Counted from the stretch's first letter, positions 48,888-58,399 are shown. The stretch: 64,000 nucleotides of DNA from Methylobacterium sp. SyP6R (GCF_019216885.1 NZ_JAAQRC020000001.1:2108001-2172000), one strand, 5' to 3'. Notes: generated by a model not told the origin, from the letters alone. Numbers and translations: made by a program.

Positions 48888-49412
48888 CTATGACGGCACG
48901 AGGAGCGCCCGCGCCGTCGCGTCAGGAGATATCCGCGGACGCGGTACCGGCATGAACGTGGCAGGGCACGGCGGCGGGTCGTCATCGTCGTCGGGCCGGC
49001 GGCCCGGGCGGGGGTACCAGCTGAATGTCCAGGAGGTGCGCGAGCGACGCCGCGGAGATGTCCGCCGCGTCGGACGCGCGCCGGGGCCGCGTGGGACCTC
49101 GTGATCGAGTTCGACCAGCGCCTCGATCACGGCATCGACCGGGACCGGCTCGGCCCGGCAGCCGGTCAGGCAGCGCAGGCCCGGCGCATTCTCCAGGGCG
49201 CAGGCATCCGACGCCCAGGAGGCCAGGATCGCGCGCTTTTCCGGACGCGACAGGAACGGATGCGCCAGCACCTCCCGCGGGTGCCGGAACACGTCGCCCG
49301 GTGCGACGAGGGCCTGCCACGCCTCGACCGAGGCGGGCTGGCCGGCAGGCGGGTTCATCGGGCCGGCAGGGATGAGGCCGGCAGGGGTAGAAGACGTCTC
49401 CATCGTCGACAC
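48888..49412 (-). CDS. Hypothetical protein with Asp/Pro-rich tail
   Basis: The 174-residue product is best started at GTG 49410-49412, which has a strong GGGAGG site 8 bases before it; an ATG four codons in is an alternative. The N-terminal half (VFRHPREVLAHPFLSRPEKRAILASWASDACALEN, read in parts) belongs to a small conserved protein group I have seen in Methylobacterium. The C-terminal half is Arg- and Pro-rich low complexity, including DDDDDPPP. The tail could reflect an old frame change. Function unknown. Confidence 0.6.
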   Translation of the reverse strand: MSTMETSSTPAGLIPAGPMNPPAGQPASVEAWQALVAPGDVFRHPREVLAHPFLSRPEKRAILASWASDACALENAPGLRCLTGCRAEPVPVDAVIEALVELDHEVPRGPGARPTRRTSPRRRSRTSWTFSWYPRPGRRPDDDDDPPPCPATFMPVPRPRISPDATARALLVPS

Positions 49413-49527
49413 GGTTCGTCCTCCCTGATGGTGCATCACAGGGCACGGGAAGGGGTTCAGGCCCCCGGGGCGCGGGGCCTCCGGGGTTTGTTCGTCAATG
49501 GCGAACGGGGGTCAGACGGCCGTCGAA

Positions 49528-50025
49528 TCAGGCTGCCCTGGAGCGGCCCTCGGCATGGCCGTCGATCCGGGCCGGCGCGTTGTCCTGCCCGAGGGCGGCC
49601 TGGCTGCCGCCGATGGTGATGCGCCGCGGCTTCAGCGCCTCCGGCACCTCGCGTTTGAGTTCGACCGAGAGCAGGCCGTTCTCCAGGTGGGCGCCCGTGA
49701 CCTTCACGTGGTCGGCGAGGCTGAAGGTCTGGCGGAAGGCGCGGGCCGCGATGCCGCGGTGCAGGTAGTCGCGCTCAGCCTCCCTGTCCTTCTTCTGGCC
49801 GGCTACGAGCAGGGTCGTGTCGTGCTGGGTCAGCTCGATCTCGTCCTGCGAGAAGCCGGCTACCGCCATGGTGATGCGGTAGGCGTCCTCGCCCGCCTTC
49901 TCGATGTCGTAGGGCGGCCATTGCTGCGTCGACGGCTCGAGCCGCGCGGCCTGGTCCAGCATCGAGAACAGCCGGTCGAAGCCCACGGTGGAGCGATACA
50001 GCGGCGCGAAGTCGAAGGTCCTCAT
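49528..50025 (-). CDS. Small heat shock protein, Hsp20 family
   Basis: The 165-residue chaperone has an alpha-crystallin domain at about residues 35-130 (PPYDIEKAGEDAYRITMAVAGF, GLLSVELKREVPEALKPR read in parts). The ATG at 50023-50025 has a perfect AAGGAGG ribosome-binding site. That site is masked in a ROSE-type thermometer in the leader, so translation should rise with temperature. The protein binds unfolding proteins in the cytoplasm. Confidence 0.95.
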   Translation of the reverse strand: MRTFDFAPLYRSTVGFDRLFSMLDQAARLEPSTQQWPPYDIEKAGEDAYRITMAVAGFSQDEIELTQHDTTLLVAGQKKDREAERDYLHRGIAARAFRQTFSLADHVKVTGAHLENGLLSVELKREVPEALKPRRITIGGSQAALGQDNAPARIDGHAEGRSRAA

Positions 50026-50100
50026 GACCACATCCTCCTTGGAGCAACGTGATGATTTGGATCGGATGACGTTTCGGGCCGCCGGACACCCGCGTCCGGC
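50026..50100 (-). promoter_or_regulatory. ROSE-type RNA thermometer in the hsp20 leader
   Basis: The minus-strand leader carries TTGCT-CCAAGG-AGGA immediately before the start: the conserved U-U-G-C-U that pairs with the Shine-Dalgarno AGGA, with a 6-base loop. This is the defining 3' hairpin of ROSE elements. A further hairpin GCCGGAC-GCGGGT-GTCCGGC lies upstream at 50081-50100. Such elements control hsp20 translation in Rhizobiales. The leader's 5' end is not known. Confidence 0.75.
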
Positions 50101-50199
50101 GCCCAACCTGCAAGCCCATTCGGGCCTCGCGCGTGTGGAACGCGGACGCCGCGTTCCGGTTCCAGCCCCCAGCGAATTTTTCGCCCGAATGGCGCGGGG

Positions 50200-50345
50200 T
50201 CAGATCTGCGCCTGCCCTCCCTCCACCGACAGCTCGATGCCGTTGACGAAGCTCGCATCGTCCGAGGCCAGGAACAGGGCCGCCTTGGCGATCTCCTCCG
50301 CCTCGCCGACCCGGCCCATCGGAATCCGGGAGGCGAGGGATGCGA
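50200..50345 (-). pseudogene. C-terminal fragment of a short-chain dehydrogenase
   Basis: The last 48 or so residues ([22 protein letters not shown] and [12 protein letters not shown]) are a typical SDR C-terminus. Homology stops near 50345, so the Rossmann fold and catalytic Tyr are missing. The adjoining DNA is a truncated LysR gene on the other strand. This is what a deletion inside a divergent LysR/SDR pair would leave. Confidence 0.75.
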
Positions 50346-50830
50346 TGCGGCCATGCGTATCGCGGCCTTGGCCGATTCCGCGCTCGTCGCGCGGCGGCTC
50401 CTGCCGGTCACGGCCCTCGTCGTGGCGGCACCGGCCCACTTGGCGAGCCACGGACGGCCGGCACATCCGGACGACCTGCGGCCGGAGCATTGCCTCGGCT
50501 ACGCCTACCGGGCCCGGCGCGGGCGTCTGGCACTCGCCGGACCGGACGGCGGCGAGGCGAGCGTCGTCCCCGCCGGGCCCTCGCGGGTGACGCATGCCGA
50601 CGCCCTGCTTGCGGTGCCGCTCGACGGGCTCGGCATCGCCGAACTCCCGGACTTCATCGCGGCCGATTACCTCGCCGACGGGCGCCCGGAGGCCCTGCCG
50701 CCGGACTGGCGCCGGGCGGCGCGCGCTCCTTCGTCACGCCGAGCGCGCGGGCGCGGCCGCCGAAGGTCGAGGCGGTGGCGGATTTTTTCGCCGCACGGTT
50801 GTCCCACCTGGGGGCGGGCACCTGGGGGCG
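50346..50830 (+). pseudogene. LysR regulator remnant, N-terminus lost and frameshifted
   Basis: One frame gives a LysR effector-binding region ([20 protein letters not shown], then [20 protein letters not shown]). The true C-terminus ([20 protein letters not shown]) continues in another frame after about 50710. The helix-turn-helix half is missing at the left, where an SDR fragment on the opposite strand begins. The gene is dead by both truncation and frameshift. Confidence 0.7.
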
Positions 50831-50855
50831 GGCACGTGATTTCCGATTTCGGACG

Positions 50856-51518
50856 TCAGCCCGGCCCGACCGCCGCCCTTCCCTCCGTCAGCCGCGCCGC
50901 GTAGCGGGCGATCAGGTCGACCTCGAGGTTGAGCCGGTCGCCGACCCGGCGCTCGCCCCAGGTGGTGACGGCTAGCGTGTGGGGGATCAGCAGCACCGTG
51001 AAGGTGTCGCCCTCGACGCCGTTGACGGTGAGCGAGGTGCCGTCGAGGCAGACCGAGCCCTTCTCGGCGATGAAGCGCGAGAGGCCCGGGGGCGCCCGGA
51101 GCACGAAGCGCTCGCTCGGCGCCCAACTCTCCCTCGCCTGGGACGCCTCGCCGGCCTGCCCCGTCACCGGCTCGCGGGCGACGATCTCGGCGAGGCCGTC
51201 GACATGGCCGGTGACGAGATGGCCGCCGAGCTCGTCGCCGATCTTCAGCGAGCGCTCCAGGTTCACCCGCATGCCCGGAACCCACATCCCGACGGTAGTG
51301 CGGGCCAGGGTCTCGGCGGCGGCATCGACCTCGAAGGTGCAGCCGCCCTCGCGCGGGGTCACGGTCACGGCGGTGAGGCAGGGACCCGAACAGGCGATCG
51401 AGGCGCCGATCAGGATGCCGGCGGGATCGTAGGCGCAGTCGATGGCGACGCGCTTCAGCTTGGAATCGCCGGACACCGCGGCGACGCGGCCGACATCCGA
51501 GACGAGGCCGGTGAACAT
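50856..51518 (-). CDS. ribE: Riboflavin synthase alpha chain
   Basis: The 220-residue enzyme dismutates two lumazines to riboflavin and 5-amino-6-ribitylaminouracil. It consists of two lumazine-binding repeats and starts with MFTGLVSDVGRV. The signature SIACSGPCLTAV is in repeat one and SVCLDGTSLTVN in repeat two. Its ATG directly follows the ribD stop. The last residues are slightly extended. Confidence 0.95.
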   Translation of the reverse strand: MFTGLVSDVGRVAAVSGDSKLKRVAIDCAYDPAGILIGASIACSGPCLTAVTVTPREGGCTFEVDAAAETLARTTVGMWVPGMRVNLERSLKIGDELGGHLVTGHVDGLAEIVAREPVTGQAGEASQARESWAPSERFVLRAPPGLSRFIAEKGSVCLDGTSLTVNGVEGDTFTVLLIPHTLAVTTWGERRVGDRLNLEVDLIARYAARLTEGRAAVGPG

Positions 51519-52649
51519 CTACGGGCTCCGTGCGTGGCAGGTGAAGAGATCGGTGCCGATCCGATATTCCTCCGCGACCGCGAACTCCGCGGAGGCGAGG
51601 CGCGCGGCGAGGTTCGGGCCGACCGCCGGCAGGCCGGGCTGGCCGAGAACGCAATCGCCGGTGACGAGCAGGCATTCGTCGACGAGGTTTTCGCGGGCGA
51701 GCGCGTCGGCCAGCGTCGGCCCGCCCTCCGAGCAGATCCGGGTCAGGCCGAGGGCGCCGAGGACCCGCAGGGCCTGCGGCAGGTCGATGCGGCCTTCAGG
51801 CGTGAGCGGCACCCGCTCCACCTCCGCGCCGCCGGCGGTCAGCGCCGCCTCCGCGACGGCTGGAGCGTCGGGGCCGCACAGGATCAGGGTCGGGACGGTC
51901 GCGCTGGTGCGCACCAGTCCCGCACTCGGCGGCGTGCGCAGGGACGGATCGAGGACAATCCGCAGAGGCGAGCGGGCCGCCATCCCGGGCAGGCGCACGG
52001 TGAGCTGGGGATCGTCCGCCAGCACCGTGCCGACGCCGACCATGATCGCGTCGCAATGGGCCCGCTGGAGGTGAATCTCGGCATTGGCCCGCGGCCCGCT
52101 GATCATCAGCCGGCCCTCTCCGCCCGCCGCAAAGCCGTCCGCCGTGCGGGCGAGCTTGAGGAAGACGGCCGGTCGGCCTTGCAGGATCCGGGTCACGTGC
52201 CCGCGCTGGTCGCGCGCGGCCTCAGGTCCCATCAGCCCGACCGAGACACTGATGCCGGCCTCGGCGAGCCGGGCATGGCCGCGGCCGGCGACCCGGGGAT
52301 CGGGATCGTCCATGGCGCTCACCACCCTGGTGACGCCTGCCGCGATGGTGGCGTCGGCGCAAGGCGAGGTGCGGCCGTGATGCGAGCAGGGTTCGAGCGT
52401 GACGTAGAGGGTGGCGCCGCGCGCCGCCTCCCCGGCCGCCGCGAGCGCCACCCGCTCGGCATGGGGCCGGCCGCCCGCTTGCGTCACGCCCTGGGCGAGA
52501 ATCCGCTCGGAGCCCGGCGGGCCGCCGACCAGCACCGCGCCCACCGACGGGTTCGGCCAGGCCTGGCCGAGATGACGCCGGCCGAGAGCGAGGGCGAGGC
52601 GCATGTAGCGCCGGTCGGCCTCCTCCCGGGCGTGATCTCGGGTACTCAC
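51519..52649 (-). CDS. ribD: Bifunctional diaminohydroxyphosphoribosylaminopyrimidine deaminase / reductase
   Basis: The 376-residue enzyme has an N-terminal zinc deaminase domain ([29 protein letters not shown]) and a C-terminal reductase domain ([40 protein letters not shown]). It starts with GTG at 52647-52649, overlapping the nrdR stop by four bases (GTGA). A very long frame crosses nrdR upstream but is read-through. Confidence 0.94.
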   Translation of the reverse strand: MSTRDHAREEADRRYMRLALALGRRHLGQAWPNPSVGAVLVGGPPGSERILAQGVTQAGGRPHAERVALAAAGEAARGATLYVTLEPCSHHGRTSPCADATIAAGVTRVVSAMDDPDPRVAGRGHARLAEAGISVSVGLMGPEAARDQRGHVTRILQGRPAVFLKLARTADGFAAGGEGRLMISGPRANAEIHLQRAHCDAIMVGVGTVLADDPQLTVRLPGMAARSPLRIVLDPSLRTPPSAGLVRTSATVPTLILCGPDAPAVAEAALTAGGAEVERVPLTPEGRIDLPQALRVLGALGLTRICSEGGPTLADALARENLVDECLLVTGDCVLGQPGLPAVGPNLAARLASAEFAVAEEYRIGTDLFTCHARSP

Positions 52650-53182
52650 GACGCGCGGCTCCGCGGGCGCCGGGCCGGCGGCACCGGCTCTTCGGTTGCC
52701 GGAGCCTCGTCGGCGGAGGCCGCCTGGGCGGCGCCGGCGGCGAGGTGGCCGAGCAATTCCTCGAAGTCGCGGGCCTCGCGAAAATTCTTGTAGACCGAGG
52801 CGAAGCGCACATAGGCGACGTCGTCGAGACCTTTCAGCCCCTCCATCACCGCCTCGCCGATCGCCTCGCTGGTCACCTCGGCCTCGCCGGTGCTCTCGAG
52901 CCGGCGGGTGATGCCGCTCACCAGGCGCTCGATCCGCTCGGCCTCGACCGGGCGCTTGCGGAGCGCCGTCTCGACCGAGCGCTGGAGCTTGTCGCGGTCG
53001 AACGGCACCTTGCGGCCCGAGCGCTTGACCACGATCAGCTCGCGCAGCTGCACCCGCTCGAAGGTGGTGAAGCGGCCGCCGCAATCCGGGCATATCCGCC
53101 GGCGCCGGATCGCCGAGCTGTCGTCGCTCGGCCGGGAATCCTTCACCTGCGTGTCGAGGCCGCCGCAATAGGGGCACCGCAT
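52646..53182 (-). CDS. nrdR: Transcriptional repressor NrdR
   Basis: The 178-residue repressor of ribonucleotide reductase genes has an N-terminal zinc ribbon (MRCPYCGG, then [13 protein letters not shown]) and an ATP-cone (residues about 48-140). The C-terminus is Ala/Pro/Arg-rich and longer than in E. coli. It overlaps ribD by four bases; glyA lies upstream behind a terminator. The glyA-nrdR-ribD order is common in Rhizobiales. Confidence 0.95.
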   Translation of the reverse strand: MRCPYCGGLDTQVKDSRPSDDSSAIRRRRICPDCGGRFTTFERVQLRELIVVKRSGRKVPFDRDKLQRSVETALRKRPVEAERIERLVSGITRRLESTGEAEVTSEAIGEAVMEGLKGLDDVAYVRFASVYKNFREARDFEELLGHLAAGAAQAASADEAPATEEPVPPARRPRSRAS

Positions 53183-53205
53183 CGGTCGCCCGTTCCTCTG
53201 GTACG

Positions 53206-53236
53206 AAAAAGGGCCGGTCCCGCGTGGGACCGGCCC
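53206..53236 (-). terminator. Intrinsic terminator between glyA and nrdR
   Basis: GGGCCGGTCCC (53211-53221) pairs perfectly with 53226-53236 around a 4-base loop. On the minus strand it is followed by TTTTT. It lies after the glyA stop and just before nrdR, so nrdR-ribD-ribE need their own promoter or read-through. Confidence 0.85.
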
Positions 53237-53301
53237 CGGAAGGGGCGTGTTCTAGAGCGCTCCCGGCGGAAGGGGAAGCCGGGAGATCAAGCTCTTACGC
53301 T

Positions 53302-54603
53302 TCAGCCGTAGATCGGGAAGCGGTCGGTGAGCGCGTGGACCTCGCTCTTGGCCTTCTCCTCGGCGGCCGCGTCGCCCGCCTCGCCGGCGCGGTGCAGGCC
53401 GTCGAGAACTTGCACGATCAACTCGCCGACCTTCTTGAACTCGGCGACGCCGAAGCCGCGGGAGGTCGCGGCCGGAGTGCCGAGACGGATGCCGGAAGTG
53501 ATGGTCGGCTTCTGCGGATCGAACGGCACGCCGTTCTTGTTGCAGGTGATGCCGGCGCGGGTCAGCGCGGCTTCCGCCGCCTTGCCGGTCAGCTCCTTGG
53601 CGCGCAGATCGACCAGCATCAGGTGGTTGTCGGTGCCGCCCGAGGTGATGTCGTAGCCGCCCGAGATGATCGTGTCGGCGAGAGCCTTGGCGTTCTCCAC
53701 CACCTGCTTGGCGTAGAGCTTGAACTCGGGCTGAAGAGCCTCGCCGAAGGCCACCGCCTTGCCGGCGATGACGTGCATCAAGGGCCCGCCCTGGAGACCC
53801 GGGAAGATCGCCGAGTTGAGCTTCTTGGCCAGCGCCTCGTCGTTGGTGAGGATCATGCCGCCGCGCGGGCCGCGCAGGGTCTTGTGGGTGGTGGTGGTGA
53901 CCACGTGGGCGTGCGGGAACGGCGACGGGTGCACGCCACCGGCGACGAGGCCGGCGAAATGCGCCATGTCGACGAAGAAGATGGCGCCGACGCTGTCGGC
54001 GATCTCGCGGAACTTGGCGAAGTCCCAGTGACGCGGATAGCCCGAGCCGCCGGCGATGATCACCTTCGGCTTGTGCTCCTGGGCCAGGCGCTCGACCTGC
54101 TCCATGTCGATGCGCTGGTCCTCGCGGCGCACCGTGTAGGAGACCGGCTTGAACCACTTGCCCGAGACGTTCGGGGGCGCGCCGTGGGTGAGGTGGCCGC
54201 CGGCCGCGAGGTCGAGGCCGAGGAAGGTGTCGCCAGGCTGCATGGTGGCCATGAACACGCCCTGGTTCGCCTGGGAGCCGGAATTCGGCTGCACGTTGGC
54301 GAACTCGCAGCCGAACAGGCGCTTGGCGCGCTCGATGGCCAGGTTCTCGGCGATGTCGACGAACTCGCAGCCGCCGTAATAGCGCCGGCCCGGATAGCCC
54401 TCGGCGTACTTGTTGGTCAGCACCGAGCCCTGCGCCTCGAGCACGGCGCGCGAGACGATGTTCTCGGAGGCGATCAGCTCGATCTCGTGCTGCTGGCGGC
54501 CGAGTTCCTGCGCGACGGCGCGGGCGAGTTCCGGATCGGCATCGGCCAGCGACGCGGAGAAGAACGAATTGGACCGGGTGTTGGCGACGGTGCCCACGCT
54601 CAT
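53302..54603 (-). CDS. glyA: Serine hydroxymethyltransferase
   Basis: The 433-residue PLP enzyme interconverts serine and glycine with tetrahydrofolate, central to the serine cycle of methylotrophs. [27 protein letters not shown], the Schiff-base Lys in [14 protein letters not shown] and [14 protein letters not shown] are signatures. The ATG at 54601-54603 gives [11 protein letters not shown]. The frame extends to 55032 without homology. Ends at a terminator. Confidence 0.96.
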   Translation of the reverse strand: MSVGTVANTRSNSFFSASLADADPELARAVAQELGRQQHEIELIASENIVSRAVLEAQGSVLTNKYAEGYPGRRYYGGCEFVDIAENLAIERAKRLFGCEFANVQPNSGSQANQGVFMATMQPGDTFLGLDLAAGGHLTHGAPPNVSGKWFKPVSYTVRREDQRIDMEQVERLAQEHKPKVIIAGGSGYPRHWDFAKFREIADSVGAIFFVDMAHFAGLVAGGVHPSPFPHAHVVTTTTHKTLRGPRGGMILTNDEALAKKLNSAIFPGLQGGPLMHVIAGKAVAFGEALQPEFKLYAKQVVENAKALADTIISGGYDITSGGTDNHLMLVDLRAKELTGKAAEAALTRAGITCNKNGVPFDPQKPTITSGIRLGTPAATSRGFGVAEFKKVGELIVQVLDGLHRAGEAGDAAAEEKAKSEVHALTDRFPIYG

Positions 54604-55138
54604 GTTGGCCTCGAGGTTCTTCGGGAGCCGCCCGGACGGAGCGCCGGTGCGGAAGTAAAGGATCGGGATCGGCCAGCTTCTACACGCGGGCGACGGGGGA
54701 GTCCAAGGCCGGAGCGCCGGACATTTGTCCGTGAGCGACATCTGCTGCCGCCCCCGGCTGCGACCTTGCGGCAAGACCCCGCAGCAAGCCCCAAGTGCGT
54801 GGCATTGCCCTCCAAGCGCGAAGCATAGACCTCGCGACCCGGGCGCGAAACAAACCGAACCGGCGTGCAGGAGCCGACACCTGCTGTGCCTGTCCGTGGC
54901 TGCGCAGCGGAGCCCGGAATCCGGAAGCATCGATCGTGCAGGACGTGAAGCGGGTGCCCCCTTCATGCGTCTCGCACTCATGCAATTACGGACTTCGTTG
55001 CACGGCCCTGATAGGACGACAGCGGGCGACAATTCCGTCTCGACCTTGGTCGGAAGCTAGGATTGAGCGCAATTTGCGTCAAGCGCTCGGCGATTCAGAA
55101 AAACTGAAAGCAGCGTCACAAATCTTTTCGGCTGTACT
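54604..55138. other. Intergenic region upstream of glyA
   Basis: These 535 bases hold no supported gene. They must carry the glyA promoter and the 3' end of slyX. No riboswitch architecture or CtrA/LexA pattern was recognised. Base composition is less GC-rich toward 55050-55130. Confidence 0.5.
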
Positions 55139-55351
55139 TCAGTAGTGGGGCGGCGGCGGCTCGTCCCCGGTCGCGGCCGGGCGCTCGGCCATCTCGCGCA
55201 CCCGCTCGCGCAGGGCGGCGACGTGCCGCGTCAGGACGTCGATCGCGCTCCACTGCTCGGTGACGATGCGGTTCAGGTCCTCGATCGTCGCGTCCTGGTG
55301 GGCGATGCGGGCTTCCAGCGCGTCGAGGCGGGATTCGGGATCGGGGGTCAT
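55139..55351 (-). CDS. slyX: SlyX family protein
   Basis: The 70-residue coiled-coil protein (from ATG 55349-55351) starts MTPDPESRLDALEARIAHQD and ends with the PPPPHY tail typical of SlyX. A GTG at 55363 is an alternative start. Homologues are uncharacterised, though some work links SlyX to phage or colicin-related phenotypes. It lies after a strong bidirectional terminator. Confidence 0.88.
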   Translation of the reverse strand: MTPDPESRLDALEARIAHQDATIEDLNRIVTEQWSAIDVLTRHVAALRERVREMAERPAATGDEPPPPHY

Positions 55352-55370
55352 GAGGGTGTCCACTCACGCG

Positions 55371-55403
55371 AAAACGGCCCGGGCGCGAAGCCCGGGCCGT
55401 TTT
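55371..55403 (-). terminator. Strong intrinsic terminator after the L,D-transpeptidase
   Basis: AAAACGGCCCGGGC (55371-55384) pairs perfectly with GCCCGGGCCGTTTT (55390-55403). A T-tract flanks it on the minus strand, and by symmetry on the plus strand. It lies 24 bases beyond the transpeptidase stop codon. Confidence 0.9.
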
Positions 55404-55426
55404 CCATTCAGGCTGTCGAACGGCGA

Positions 55427-56722
55427 TCAGTTGGTCCGGTCGTCGTCGGGGGCGTCGGGGTTGAAGTTGCGCGGGCCGGCGGCGGCGGCGGCCATCGAGG
55501 CGGTCGGGGCGCCGGCGCCGTCACGCTTGTAGATGTCGTCGCGGAACTGCACGAGGCCGTCCGGGGTCGACCAGGCGGTGATGTAGGTCCAGTAGACCGG
55601 GATCGGCGCCACCGGCTTGGCATCGACCCGCTGGCCGCCCTGGATGATCGCCTCGATCGTGTCCGGGTTGGCGTTCGGGGTGCCCTGGAGGATCCAGGAG
55701 ACGTATTCGCGCACGTTCTGCACGCGCACGCAGCCCGAGGAGACGAAGCGGAAATCGTCGCCGAAGATGCCCTTGGCCGGCGTGTCGTGCATGTACACGC
55801 CGTGCGGGTTCGGGATGTTGATCCGCACGAAGCCCATCGAGTTCAGGTCGACGCCCGGATCCTGGCGGAAGCGGTAGCGGGTCGCCTCGTCCGAGTGCCA
55901 GTTGACCTGCGACGGCGGGATCTCGCGGTCGCCGTTGAAGATGCGGATCTTGTTGTCGGTCAAATAGGCCGGATCCTTCTGCATCTTCGGGATCAGGTCC
56001 TTCTTGATGATCGAGGCCGGCACGGTCCAGTAGGGGTTGAAGTTCACCTCCTGGATCTTGGCGTTCATGATCGGCGACTGGCGGTCGATCTTGCCGACGC
56101 CGGCGGCGTGGCGGGTCGCGACGTGGTCGCCATCGACCGTCTCGACCAGGGCCGCCGGGATGTTGACGATGACGTAGCGCTCGCCGAGATTGCCCGAATA
56201 GGAGCGCAGGCGCACCGCGTTCAGTTCGAGCTGGCGCAGGCGCACGTCCGCCGGGACGTTCATCGCCTGGACGGTGGTGACGTTCATCGCGCCGGTCTGG
56301 TTCAGGCCGTGGCGGGCCTGGAAGCGGCGCACGCCGGCCTCGACGTAAGAATCGTAGACCGGCGAGGAGCCGGCGGCCGGGTCGAGGTCGCCGGAGACGA
56401 TCAGGCGCTGGCGGAGCGCCGTCACCGCCGGGCTCTTCGAGCCGACGCGCAGGCGCTCGGCACCCGCCACCGCCTGCCAGCCGCCGCGGGCCACGATGTC
56501 GCGGTAGCGCTCGACCATCTGCTCGGTCGCCGCCAGGGTCTGGGGCGACAGGATCGGCGTATTGGAGCGCTGCACCCGCATCGTGGCGGCGGAATCGTAG
56601 TTCTGCGCCCACTCGGCCTGGGCCAGCCCGCCGCCCCGGTCCTGCTGCGCCAGGGCCGGAAGGGCGGTGGCGGCCAGGAGAGCCAGGCCGAGCGAACCGG
56701 TGAGGGAAACGCGTGTCAGCAT
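55427..56722 (-). CDS. L,D-transpeptidase with peptidoglycan-binding domain
   Basis: The 431-residue exported protein has a signal peptide (about 1-25), a peptidoglycan-binding domain (about 90-170, with LRQRLIVSGDLDPAAG and VRRFQARHGLNQTG) and a YkuD catalytic domain. The active site is HGVYMHDTP and SSGCVRVQN with the nucleophilic Cys. It probably forms 3-3 cross-links or attaches lipoprotein. The family is WaaM/YcbB-like by length. It is followed by a strong terminator. Confidence 0.92.
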   Translation of the reverse strand: MLTRVSLTGSLGLALLAATALPALAQQDRGGGLAQAEWAQNYDSAATMRVQRSNTPILSPQTLAATEQMVERYRDIVARGGWQAVAGAERLRVGSKSPAVTALRQRLIVSGDLDPAAGSSPVYDSYVEAGVRRFQARHGLNQTGAMNVTTVQAMNVPADVRLRQLELNAVRLRSYSGNLGERYVIVNIPAALVETVDGDHVATRHAAGVGKIDRQSPIMNAKIQEVNFNPYWTVPASIIKKDLIPKMQKDPAYLTDNKIRIFNGDREIPPSQVNWHSDEATRYRFRQDPGVDLNSMGFVRINIPNPHGVYMHDTPAKGIFGDDFRFVSSGCVRVQNVREYVSWILQGTPNANPDTIEAIIQGGQRVDAKPVAPIPVYWTYITAWSTPDGLVQFRDDIYKRDGAGAPTASMAAAAAGPRNFNPDAPDDDRTN

Positions 56723-56988
56723 GGGAATTCTGCTCTCGAACCTGTGACGCGGGACGCTGACGACGGCAAATCGGACGTGGATGCCGTGTTGCGTCCCATT
56801 CTATGGCCCGTGACGGTGCCGGGATGCGGTTAAGACACTATGAGGAGCGGGCCAGAATGTGGCGCCGTGCGGGCGCCGTCGTGGAGACCAGAGCTCGGCT
56901 GTGGACTGCGGTAATTGTGCAACGCACGCGCTGGCCGGCAGGCTCGCGGAAAGTGGCGGAACCGCATCGGCTCGGCTATGTCGGGCGG

Positions 56989-57351
56989 ATGAGCGATCTC
57001 CGGCACGGATTGGCAGGCACGGCGCGTTGGCGCGCGCTCGCCGCGATGCTGTCGCTCTACGGTCTCGTGCTGCAAGCCTTCCTGACCGGCCTCGCACCCG
57101 GCCCGGCTGCGGCGAGCGCCGGCATCCTCTGCCAGACGCATCAGGCTCCGGCGGAAAGCGAGCCGCTCGCTCGCGTCCATTCCTGCTGCACGCTCGCCTG
57201 TCCGACCCCCCTCGCCCCACCGGCCCCCGCGTCAGCGGAGGCCTGGCCGCCCCGGATCGCGGTCGTCCTGTCGTGGTCCCTGGCGGGAACGGCTCCGGCG
57301 CATGCGTCGCCCGCCCGGCCCGCTTCCGCCCGCGGTCCCCCCGTCGCGTGA
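56989..57351 (+). CDS. DUF2946-like exported protein of the copper locus
   Basis: The 120-residue protein from ATG 56989 has a hydrophobic signal region (RALAAMLSLYGLVLQAFLTGL) and a Cys-rich mature part with ILCQTHQ and HSCCTLACP, which looks metal-binding. DUF2946 genes typically sit beside copper-handling genes, as here. The longer frame upstream to 56803 is not convincing. Partner of the fusion protein downstream. Confidence 0.6.
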   Translation: MSDLRHGLAGTARWRALAAMLSLYGLVLQAFLTGLAPGPAAASAGILCQTHQAPAESEPLARVHSCCTLACPTPLAPPAPASAEAWPPRIAVVLSWSLAGTAPAHASPARPASARGPPVA

Positions 57352-57412
57352 CGTCCATCGGGCAAGCACTGCTGCCCCCTCCCCGTCCCGCGACTCATTC
57401 GGACCCGATTCC

Positions 57413-58399
57413 ATGACCTTCCCGCTTCGCGCCGGCCTCGCCGCCGCCTTCTCCCTCCTTGCCGCTCCCGCCTTCGCCCATGCCGTGCTCGGCGTGAAAC
57501 AGGCGAGCCCGAACCAGACCTATCGCGGCGTGGTCCAGATCGGCCATGGCTGCGACGGCAAGCCGACCACCGGCGTCACCGTCACGATTCCCGAGGGCGT
57601 GATCGCGGCAAAGCCGATGCCGAAGCCGGGCTGGCAGCTCGCCACCACCAAGGGGGCCTATGGCCGCGCCTATCCGTCCTATCACGGCACCGTGTCGGAG
57701 GGCGTGAAGACGATCTCCTGGACCGGCGGCTCGCTGCCCGACGACCAGTACGACGAGTTCGTGTTCCAGGCCCGCCTCACCGATGCGGTCGCGCCGGGCG
57801 GCATTGTCTACTTCCCGGTGCGCCAGGATTGCGACGGCACGACCGCCGACTGGAGCCAGGTGCCGGCCGCCGGCCAGGCGGCCCGCGACCTCTCCTCCCC
57901 GGCGCCGGGTGTGCGCATCGTCGCGGCCGCCGCGACTGCCGCGCCGGCGGCTCCCGCCTCCATGTCCCCCGCCACCACGTCGATCAAGGCCGGCGACCTC
58001 ACCATCGAGCAGCCCTGGATCCGCGCGACCCCGGGCGGCGCCAAGGTGGCGGGCGGCTACCTGCAGGTGACCAATACCGGCAAGGAGCCCGATCGGCTGC
58101 TCTCCGCCTCGATCCCGCTGGCACCCCGCGGCGAGGTGCATCAGATGGCGATGGACAAGGGCGTGGCGAAGATGGCGCCTGTCGAATCCGGCCTCGTCAT
58201 CAAGCCCGGCGAGACCGTGGTGCTCAAGCCCGGCGGCTACCACCTGATGTTCATGGACCTGACCGGCCCGGTGAAGGCCGGCGACACGCTCGACGGCACC
58301 CTCACCTTCGCCCGCGCCGGGACGGTGCCGGTGCGCTTCGCGGTCGGCGCCATCGGCGCCTCGGCGCCGGAGGCCGGGGGCGGGCACCAGCACCATTGA
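57413..58399 (+). CDS. DUF1775 (YcnI)-PCuAC copper chaperone fusion
   Basis: The 328-residue exported protein fuses two copper proteins. After the signal peptide (about 1-22, ending AFA) the mature protein begins with His (AFAHAVLG), as in YcnI copper-binding domains, and DUF1775 continues to about residue 165. An Ala/Pro linker leads to a PCuAC domain (about 185-310) with EVHQMAMDKGVAKM and GGYHLMFMDL, the His/Met copper ligands. The C-terminus is HQHH. It probably delivers copper in the periplasm, for example to cytochrome oxidase. Confidence 0.9.
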   Translation: MTFPLRAGLAAAFSLLAAPAFAHAVLGVKQASPNQTYRGVVQIGHGCDGKPTTGVTVTIPEGVIAAKPMPKPGWQLATTKGAYGRAYPSYHGTVSEGVKTISWTGGSLPDDQYDEFVFQARLTDAVAPGGIVYFPVRQDCDGTTADWSQVPAAGQAARDLSSPAPGVRIVAAAATAAPAAPASMSPATTSIKAGDLTIEQPWIRATPGGAKVAGGYLQVTNTGKEPDRLLSASIPLAPRGEVHQMAMDKGVAKMAPVESGLVIKPGETVVLKPGGYHLMFMDLTGPVKAGDTLDGTLTFARAGTVPVRFAVGAIGASAPEAGGGHQHH

